Shown: piece after piece, positions 1 to 9,600 of the stretch | Position numbering within the stretch: the first letter of the stretch is position 1 | Layout of the letters: the number at the start of each line of letters is the position of its first letter | The notes under the pieces: model-generated | Databases searched by the model: none | The model's input: only the letters and a program-made list of their open reading frames with translations | Told to the model about the DNA's origin: nothing | Position numbers and translations under genes: made by a program | Virus record (IMG/VR): IMGVR_UViG_3300032516_000159 | Location: 1 to 26,876 of that record | Reading direction: 5' to 3' (one strand) | DNA length: 26,876 nucleotides | From: a virus

Positions 1-658
1 GGTGGCCAGCTTCTTCGGCGCCCCTCACCTGCGGGCGCAAAGCCTTTCCACCCGTGTCCACGGCCCTCTGCGCGTTCTTCGGCGTACTCCCAAGCACCCC
101 GTAGATCTTGGCCGTATAGAGATACTTCAAATAGGCCCCACGCTCATAGCGCACGCCAAAGTACTGAGACTTCTCTGGATGCTCCCACGTCGGGTCCACC
201 ACGTTCCCCGCCTTATCCACGGCCCATGCGTGCATGAATGTCAACCCGTGCGATGTAGCATACCCTTCCGCGTATGTGAGGTCTGACCGCTGCATGACGA
301 GCAGAGAAGCATTCTTGTAGCACTCCTTCGGCTTACCTTTCTCCACGTCCGCCGGGAGCTGTTGGGCTTTGAACTCTTCACCGTAGGCCGCTATGTAGTT
401 CTTGTCCCCTCGCGTGTTGTTATCCACGCCCAGTACGAAATCCGGGTGTGCCAGCAGATTCGTTTGGGCAGCGGCTAACGCCTCCTGATGTGCGGCTTCC
501 GCGGCTACGCCTGGAGAGGTGCCACGGTTTGTCCACTGATTTCCATAAAACTCGTGGCCAGGCTTACCACCAGCAGACCTCAAGTCCTCCCCCAGAAGAA
601 TCTCCCAGATCCCCCTATCCTGCGGCACGCCGTCTACCATGCGATACAACTCAGGCAT
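1..658 (-). CDS. Tagged protein with transglutaminase-like Cys-His-Asp domain, 3' end outside window
   Basis: Translation of the minus strand from the ATG at 658 stays open for 219 codons to the window edge, so this is a partial gene. It starts 18 bases after the stop of the giant gene, with AGGAAAGG upstream. Residues 34-43 are a full GHEFYGNQWT tag, and the last readable residues (RGAEEAGH, next codon starting with C) look like the beginning of another tag. Between them lies a compact domain with KECYKNA (C113), EGY (131-133), HAW (H143) and VVDPTW (D155). That order resembles the Cys-His-Asp core of transglutaminase/papain-like folds, where HAW and DPT are typical. Whether it is an active amidase, peptidase or transglutaminase cannot be told. 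It continues the series of tagged modules in the two genes upstream. I am sure of the reading frame and tags, less sure of the fold. Confidence 0.8.
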   Translation of the reverse strand, partial: MPELYRMVDGVPQDRGIWEILLGEDLRSAGGKPGHEFYGNQWTNRGTSPGVAAEAAHQEALAAAQTNLLAHPDFVLGVDNNTRGDKNYIAAYGEEFKAQQLPADVEKGKPKECYKNASLLVMQRSDLTYAEGYATSHGLTFMHAWAVDKAGNVVDPTWEHPEKSQYFGVRYERGAYLKYLYTAKIYGVLGSTPKNAQRAVDTGGKALRPQVRGAEEAGH

Positions 659-675
659 TAGCCACCGAACCTTTC

Positions 676-3600
676 CTACTCCGTCACCGCAGGATGTGGT
701 GTACTTTTCGTCTTCACGTATGCCGCAAGGCGTGCCCGTGCAGACTTATCGCTCACAGTCATAACGGCTGGCCACGAATTGAAATAAGGATCCGTCATAA
801 GCGTTCTGCCAAGCGGGTGATCTGCCAAACGCCATGCGGACTCATCCGCCGGGCCGTTATTCAAAAGTCTCGCCAGAACCACCTCGTCGGCCCTGCTTAT
901 GCTCCCATTCATTCTTATCTTTTCGATAGCCGATTCAGCAACCTTCACGAAATTATCCGGGTGCTCCGGCTTAAATCCAAACTTGGCCCACGCGTATTTG
1001 CCAACATCCACGTTAGCCTGAAGCTTCACCTGCAGCACACCCATCTTGTCGTAGGCCTGGAAGCTGCGTTCGAGCACATCCTTGGCAATGCCAGCCCCCT
1101 GCTTGTCGTCTTCCACCTCGAAGCCCTCGTGAACGACGCGGAGGTTTCCCGATTCACTGTAGGAAATAGTCCTTACTATTTTGGCATCTGGAACATCGAG
1201 TGTTACGTGAGCGGCGCCTTCGTCATCCAATTCCCAGTAGCAGGATTCCCCCGGTTTAGTGAAAGCAGCCGAAAACGTATCTATCTGCTCCCCCCAAGCC
1301 ATGCGCAATTCTTCTTCTTCTCTAACCCGAATGGCTCTATCTTCAGCCTCTTCCTTTGCGAAATCAGGCCTAGTACCGCTACCAGCGTCTGTCCACTGAT
1401 TCCCGTGGAACTCGTGGCCCGTAGCTTCGCCAGCCACCCTCATCCCGAACACCTCCAACCGATCGTCCGTGCGCTTGGGCCAGTCGGCATTCGACAGAAT
1501 AGCGTCGATGTTGTAGAGCACTTCCACGGGGATCTGCTTAACAAACTCCGCTCCACGAAGGCTGCCCTTCAGACGCTTCTGCCACCCTTCACTCGGCTGG
1601 GCCATGTAGACCTTAAGCCGTCCGCCAAGCAGGAGGATCTCGGACTCCGTAAGACATCCGCGCCCTGTTACTGCCGTACTGAGCACACGGGCAACCGGCA
1701 CGCGAGTGGCCATCACGTACCCGGTATCCATAGCGAATGTCTTAGCAGTCTCCAAGTCCGTCGTCCAAGAAGAGGCTGGCTGCATACGCACTTCCGTATG
1801 CCCGTCATGTGTTTGTCCCGCGTTCACTTCACCACGGTACACCGTCACATGCGTAATACCCTGCTCTTTGAACCAGCGTTGCGTGTTCTCGTACTCCGCC
1901 CGGGCATACAACTGATCTATCTCGGGCACATGTGAACTGGTCGTGCGCAGATGGTCTATAGCGGCATCCTTGATATCGAACTCCGCAGCGACCGCCACCT
2001 GTCGGGCTACAGCCACCGGAGAAGAATCTCCAGACGTCACAGCCCACTGGTCCAAGTTCCGCTGTACTTCTTTACCCCAGGCCTCTCGCACGTCTGGTTC
2101 AACCTGGGACTTGAATTGCTCGACGATAGCCTCTTTCGTTCTGGCCCGTATCGTTTCACCAGCGTCTTTGGCCGAAACGTGAAAGCCACCATGCTTACTC
2201 GCTACATCCGCAAAGGCCTTGTCTACGGCCGAAATCTCTTCCGCGGACCCGCCACCTTCACTGGTCCACTGGTTTCCGTAAAATGGATGGCCTTCCACAT
2301 CGCCAAGACTTCTGCGAACAACCAACGGCAACACAAAGTCCTGCCCGTCGTTAAACGGATTGGCTTGCCCCACAGCCCGAGCACCGAAGGCTATGTGGTA
2401 GTATGGAAACGAATTCCATTTCGCCGTACCGTGCATCTCTGTCGCGCCCTGTTCTCGACCCCAGTCCATCACCTGACGAATGAGTTTCATGCCGGCGCCA
2501 GGGGCTACGCTTCCGGCCCACTTCAACTCCAAATCACCATCCGGCCGTATCACACCGAGCGCAGCAGCAGCGATACCGCCCGGCTTACTGGCGTCCAGCT
2601 TGTAGGCAAACTTCGCCGTCGCCGCTAGCTCTGGGTTACGGTTGGCCTTTTCTTGGCTTTCCAAGACAGTTGAAATAGCATCGAACGCCGAGTATTCCCT
2701 GAGCTTATTCGGGTTTGCTTTGTCCTCAAACGACGAAGTCTCGTCGATGGCTTCTTTCGCTGCCTCGATAGAGATCAGCTTGCCCTGAATCTCTTCGGAT
2801 GTCCAGGTAGCCCCAACACCACCATCGGTAAACTGATTGCCGTGAAACGGGTGCCCCTCGGCTTCTCCAGCCGCCCGAGCCTCTGTGTCCTCCAATATCA
2901 CAGCAACATAGACAATAGAAGCTCCTCCATCAGAAAGCTCCCGCCGCACCATCTTACCTGACTTATTCGGCTCATGCACAGCCTTAATCCACGCAGGGGG
3001 TATAGTCTCCTGTCCCCTGTAGACTATGTGGTCTCCGCTTTTTTCGGGATACAGACGTCCTTTTGTCCTTGGTTCGAAACGTCCTATTGCCGACTTGGGG
3101 ATGCTGACCTCGAACACGACACTGCGTCGGCGCTCAGTCCCAGCCCCACGGGCATAACCTAGAGCTTCCTCTAAGGAAGATGTAGCGTACACCTTGCTGT
3201 ACTTCGGCCGAATACCGTACCTAAGGATGCTCTTAAGATTTTCCTCGGCACTCCCGTGAAAAGCGGTAGTATCCCCCGTCCACTGGTTCCCATGAAACTC
3301 GTGCCCAGCTCCTTCCCCCGCCGCCCGCGCCTTGGAAGCATAGATCGCACGTTCCTGAGCCAGCGCACCCTCCCGCGACGTGTGGCGGCCCAAAACCTTG
3401 CTTCCGTCCTTGGTATACAGCACCCACGATCGTCCAACCTTGCGCACGGTGGCGGAGCGGAGATCCGCTTCCTCTGCTGCGCGCGGTAAGCTCAACCCTA
3501 CAGTGCACCGGCACCGCGGGTGACCTGGCGGCGTTGTGACCGGCTCTCCGTCAAAGTCAAAGTCCTCATCGAGCCTGACGGTAACACCGTCCATCGCTTC

Positions 3601-6600
3601 ACAAATAGGGCAGTTATGTACAACAATTCCGCCCGCTACGAAACTCTCGTCCTCTTCCACCCGCAAATCGTAAACAGTTTGCCGTGCCACGGTTTTATAA
3701 GTAATCTGTTTAGGCCCCAGCCGGACAAAGCAGCAGTGTTTACGTATCTCAGAAGCCACGTTGTGAATACCGTCTTGCAGCTCTCGAAGCGTAAACTCCA
3801 AATAACGCACACCTTGTTTTTTTAGAGCATCTACCCGCGGCCGGCGTCCCAGCACCTCCGAGGGTATTTTTGTGCTTACACACTCGATGACCAACTTCGG
3901 CCCCGGAAGATAGAAATCCGCAAAGCCCTTTCGGTGTTCGTTACTCTGATCGGCATACTCGTATTCCCACTGCTGCAGATATTCAAGCCGCTGCGCTTCC
4001 AGTAACCCTTTCAGTATCTGTTCATTCTTCACATCCCCAGAAAGCGTAGGAAGCCTCTTTGATTTAATGCTGTCTCTTATGATTTGTATGAGATCTTCAT
4101 AGGACTGAGCACCAAAACCTATAACGCCTTCTTGAGCAAATTTCAATAACTTATCTCTACGCCCTCGTTCGGAAGCATCCATATGTGCTAAATAAGCCGG
4201 GTCTTTCCACAAAACCTTTATGGCTTCACTCATTTCCTCTTTTCGCCCCGGCTCGGCCCAGCGTTCTCTGTTTCGCCAAGAGAGCAAATCATGCTGTGCC
4301 GGATCGTTCCATCGAACCTTGTTTGATTCCTGTGGGGCACACACAGAACAAAAGCTCACATCCTGCCCCGGCCCACTCTTGAGAAGCTGCCCACAGCCTC
4401 CCGCGCAAGGTTTTGCAAACACGGTTAAAACATCTGTGAGCTTCACGTTTTCAGCGTCTATCCAATCTTCCCCAATTAGGATTGGATGATTTGGAGTTAC
4501 GGATACTTTGATACCGGCTCTACCACCTATCTTGAACGACACCATCGGACCATCGTACCGTTTTGCAAATATTGCTGCCACGCGGCAAAACCGGTCCTTA
4601 TGTGTCAACACATAATCGCCGACTTTGATATGGTTGACATGGACCCAACCCTTTGTCGTCATAACAGGTGTGCGATTTGCTACGGCCAACCGGTCATCAG
4701 GCGTAGTAATCCACTCCTTCATCTCGTTACCCGTAAGCTGTCCGTCATCAACGGCCTGCTCCCAGAGTTCCTGTTGGCCCTCGTTGGCAGCGCGCATCGT
4801 TTCCGTCGAAGCTATCGTCTCCGCCCGGTAGTTCAGCATCTCCTCACGCCGGGCATCAATCTCATCTTCCAGGTCGGCCCCCTCAACACCTTGCTCATCC
4901 AGGCTCTCACGCAGCAACAGGAGTGTCTCGGTCTGCTTACCGGTCAGGCCGATGAAGCTGCGCAGCATCTTCTTCATGTCGCGCACCTGGAAGTCGCCGG
5001 TCATTACGCGAGCCGTTAGGTAACGAATACCCTCCTTGGCGTCATCGAGAATATCCTGCACCAGCTCCGCCGCATGATTGCGGGCCCACGCAATAGCAGC
5101 CGGATTGGACTGGTCGAACCGCATACCGGTGGAGGGGCGCTTGGCGGAGCGGAGAGCTGCTGCTCTCTGCCGCTTGAATAATTCTGGGAACAACTCACCC
5201 AGTGCGCCGCCCCTGCCAACAAGACTGCCCTTCCCGAAAAACTCGTGGTGCAGCCCGAACACTTCTGTATCCGATGGAGCCCCGTGAGCCACGAAACTCT
5301 CCACGGCTTTATACACAGCATCAAACAAAAGCGCATTGTTATGCTGCATTTTCTCAGTGTCTTCATACGTTCGGTCGGGAAGTCCACCGCGAAGATACGC
5401 GCCAGACTTCGTATCAAACACAATCATCGGAGGCGTTCCGTTATCCTGGACTCCGTAAAATAGACCACGCACCTGCTCGTCGTAAGGGGCCAGTTGCTCA
5501 TCGCCTTTTTGGCGGGCCACTGCGTATGTCTCGGCATGCGTGTCTCTAGCAGCATCAGGATTCGTAAGATAATTGCCAAAAATGAACTTCGAAGACGACG
5601 GGTCAAACATGAATCGACGCGTGCCTAGAGAATTGAAATCAAATGCTCGCGCTACAAAGACGCCCCCAGGCGCTTCGGGCTGCGAAGAAGACCCACCTTC
5701 CGTCCACTGATTCCCATGAAACGGATGGCCAACCGCTTCTCCTGCCGCTCTCTGCCGCTGCTGGTGCTCACGGCCCTGCCAATAGTAAGCGATACTCTGC
5801 GGCGTCAGCGGGCCGTTCACATCCCCGGCATGCTGTCCAGTAAGCTCAATCCCGTGCTTTGCGTAGTAATCCCCAACAGCAAAGTAGTCATCCACCGACG
5901 GCACGGCATCCCACAAAACCTCTTTATGGGCCATACGGAAGCGTTGATGAAGATCCGGCTGCTGTTTGAACGTTTCCGCGTGGTTACGCTTCCAGATGTC
6001 CGCCGCAGACGGCAGGTGCATCGCTTCTATAGAGCCATCGTTGCCTACCTGACCGAGAGAGGCGACGATAGGCCGCGGTGTGCCAACGTCCGTCCACTGA
6101 TTCCCGTGGAACGGGTGGCCTTCAGCTTCGCCGGCGTCTCGAATACCTTCAAGATCTGTTAGTGGCCCTAGCGGCCCCTTCCTCTTGCTCGGGTCTATAC
6201 TGCCTTCCGGCTGTCCGCCATACGTTTTCTGCCAATTATGTGTGCCGGTAAGCACCACTTCCCATTGATGCTTTGCTCCAATACCGCGCCCACCAATAGA
6301 TAGGACGTCTTTAGCCGGCACACGAGCCACAACCACGCGCTCGCCAACTCGATTGGCAAACGTACCGGCCACTTTCGGAGATAACGTCCAACTGCTAGCC
6401 GCTCGAGTCTGCTCGCCGGAGGACTTCGCACCCTGCCACACGATCAGTTCGGTGATACCCTTCTTGGTCAGATACTCCTGGGCTTCTTCGTGGCTCGCCC
6501 GTAGCACACTCTCGAACACGCGATCTGGAATGTTCTTACCTGCAGGCCACGGCACCGGGTCGTTTTCGTGAATAGAAACGCTAGCCAAAGGCCCCAGCAT

Positions 6601-9600
6601 CCCCCGCGTGTCCTGTTTACCACCGCCAATCTCTACCCGTGGACCGCCGAACACGTTAGAAGCCGCCACCTTGAAACGGTCCATGTAATATGGCGAACCA
6701 ATTTGCCACTTCTCAATCACCTTCTCTGCTATACGAATCTCTTCCTTGGATAGCCCGAGCTTCTCGAGCCGCGGAGTAAGAATAACCGTGGCCCTAGCAG
6801 ATTCCTGAAAAGAGCGCTGCTTCAAATAGCCAGCACTAGGCACTATGCCGAACAGCTTCTTGCCCTGCTCAGCAGAAACAACGTCCAGAGGGCGCCCCGT
6901 AGAACCAGCATCGTACTGGTTTCCATAGAACGGATGCCCCTCAACGTCCCCTGCGGCCCGTAGAGCCTCCATTGTGTCCGGCGTCCGTTTAGCCCAGTCC
7001 GCATTCTTTAGATCAGCATCGATGTCGTAGACGGCCACTTCCGAACCGCGCAACTTTGACAGAACATTTGCAAGCCAACCCTTATCGTTCGTATTCTGCG
7101 CGTGGACCTTCATGGTGCCGCCTAGCACCAGTACCTCGGCCTCCGTCAAACACCCCCGTCCGGTTACGCACGTGCTTAGGATGCGGCTCACCGGCACCCG
7201 CACCGACATGACAACCCCACCCTTACCGAAGTCGCGTGCCACCTGCGGGCTTGTCGTCCACGACGAGATGGGCTGCATACGCACTTCCACGTCGCCGGTC
7301 TTCGGAACCGGGTACTTACCCTCGTGTGGCTCCTGCCCTCTAAACAGCGTGACGTGCGTAATGCCCTGCTCTTTGAACCATTCCTGCGTATGCTCGTACT
7401 CCCGACGAGCATAGAACTTATCCACAATACTCACATCCGGGATCGGTTGATCCGGCGTCACCATGTGTGAGATGCCGGCATCCGCTAGACCAAACTCCTC
7501 TTTGACAGCAAGTTGCGAGGCTACTGCACGCGGCAGATGGTCCCCCGACGTGGTAGCCCACATGTTGAGTTGACGTTGAACTTCCTTTTCCCATGGAAGC
7601 CGCGTCTCAGCATTCAGACCCTCACTCAAATCACGAATAATACCGAGCTTGACTTGCCCTCGCACATAATCGTTAGTCGCTCTCAGCTCGTTAACTTCGT
7701 ATTCCGGCAAGACGGCGTGGGCATTCGCGTAGGCCAGGAAGCCCTTCTCTAGCGCCGCTCGTTCCTGCTCCGATCCGCCTGGCTCAGAGGTCCACTGGTT
7801 CCCATAGAAGGGGTGGCCTTCGACGTCGCCGGCAGTTCTGGACTTTACCACGCGCAAAATCGTCGGGCGCCCGTTCTTAGTCTCTACCACCTGGAACGTG
7901 TGCCCCCGTCCTAGCAGTACTTCCTTTTCCCAACGGGCCTGCCCACCGAGCGCTCGCACCTTCTCCAACTTCTGAATAGCCCGCTCATACCTTCCGCGCA
8001 GGCCTGCCGGTCCCCCCGGACGTAGGTTATCGCGAAGGTCGGCCAACTTCACTTCAATAGCTAGCTGGTCCCCGCTCTGCTCGATGCGAGAGATGAAATC
8101 CCTGTACACCTCGCCGCGCTGCCGCGTAAGAATTTCAACGGAGTCGATAACCTTCGCAGGCACCCCTTCCGCCAGTAGCGTTTCCCGCGTGTGCGGCGTG
8201 TCCTCAATCGCGTCATGCAGCCAGGCCACCGGCTTCGCGGCATCCGATACACTGTCAACAACGCGAGAGACATGCTCAATGTAGAAAACACCCTGTCTAT
8301 CAACCTGCGTGGCATGGGCCTTCCGCGCAACGCCTTCGGCCGTGGCAGTCGCATCTCCGGACCCGCCCACCTGCCCCGGCCTCCCCGCATGTCCGAAGTT
8401 GCCGGAGCCGGGACCGCCGAGGGTGTGGATGGGGAATTTGGACTTTGATGCGAGATGCCGCCCGCTCCAGAATGCTTCGCCCTCAGAAGTCTGGCGTTGT
8501 TCTGGCGTCAACTTCTGCCCTGTAGCACCTTCAACGTGCTTGTACAACGTGGACGCTATGCCTTGCCGGCGATACCGACTATCTACGTGCAAATCCGAAC
8601 CAACCGATTTCTTTTTCTGTTGAAAGATGAAAACGCTACCTACTACGTTTTCTTTCGATACTCCTGCAGGCAACTTAGACCAATCCACCTTCACACGCGA
8701 CTCTATAAACTTCCATTTATTTGTCTCTGCCCCCGGCAGCAAGGCAAGTTCGACAGACTTCAAACCAAGAGCCGGATTGCCTACAAATGGAATCGAGTGA
8801 AAACGAAGTTGTGCTCCAACTTCGCCACCCTCTCCCGATCCCCCCACCTGTCCGGGGCGTCCTGCGTGGCCAAAGTTGCCGGAGCCGGGGCCACCGAGGG
8901 TGCGCACTGCACTCGAATCTATCACTCGGGCCTTGATCGAAATACCGAGCAGTCTGGCCGCAGCCGCCCGATGATTCCCATCAAGAATCTGTGTGATACC
9001 AGAGGTCTTCGTTACGACGATCTCGCCAATCTTCTCGGGGTTCCGAATGTAATCGTTCAGGATGTGGCGTTCAAGCGTCTTCTGACTCGAAACGAGCTGC
9101 TTCGAATCTATTTTCTCGACTGTAGCCCTACCGATTAACTCCCGCTTATTGGCGCCATTCAGTTCGAACCACCAGCCAGGGTTCCCGCCCGCCTCGATAT
9201 TGGACGAGCCCGAAATCGGATTAGTGATCCGCGGGGTAAGAGATTGGCCGACTTCCTTTTGGTTCTTGACCCAGTCCAGCGCGCTGTTCTTCGCCTCTTC
9301 GGAAATCACACCTCCCTGACTCCCCGGCACGTGCCCGTTCTCCGCGGTCCACCCACTACCGGGGCCGCCGAGGGTGCGCCACGCTTTTATCTCCTCGGGC
9401 TCAGCTTTCCGAACGCTTTTGATCCGAAAAAACTCAATCCCGCCCTCGTCTTGCTCCCGTGGCCCATACCTCGAATCGAACTCAATGATCAATCCAAACT
9501 TACGATCCGTCAGAGGCTGTGCGCCTAACGCCGTATAAGAAACATACTGGCCCATTCCTGGACCAGGCTTGAACCCATCTCGAAGAATTGCATCGGCATG

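Larger units (their letters stand above)
1390..7818 (-). repeat. Eight GHxFxGNQ[WYF] tags in the giant protein
   Basis: Copies lie at 1390-1419, 2263-2292, 2827-2856, 3277-3306, 5701-5730, 6091-6120, 6910-6939 and 7789-7818. Consensus is R-x-x-G-x-x-x-G-H-[PE]-F-[YH]-G-N-Q-[WYF]-[TD], usually with Gly/Ser/Thr-rich sequence after it. Each copy falls between recognisable domains and never inside one. Related copies occur in the gene upstream (three), the gene downstream (one full, one cut by the edge) and, degenerate, in the portal. The role is unknown; candidates are a linker, a protease site or a capsid-docking tag. Confidence 0.93.

Noticed and set aside
448-1935. Long plus-strand open frame of 495 codons opposite the giant gene
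   Set aside because: The minus strand here has clear domains and tags in frame. The plus-strand translation is Arg/His/Pro-rich and matches nothing, as expected for a shadow frame in GC-rich DNA.
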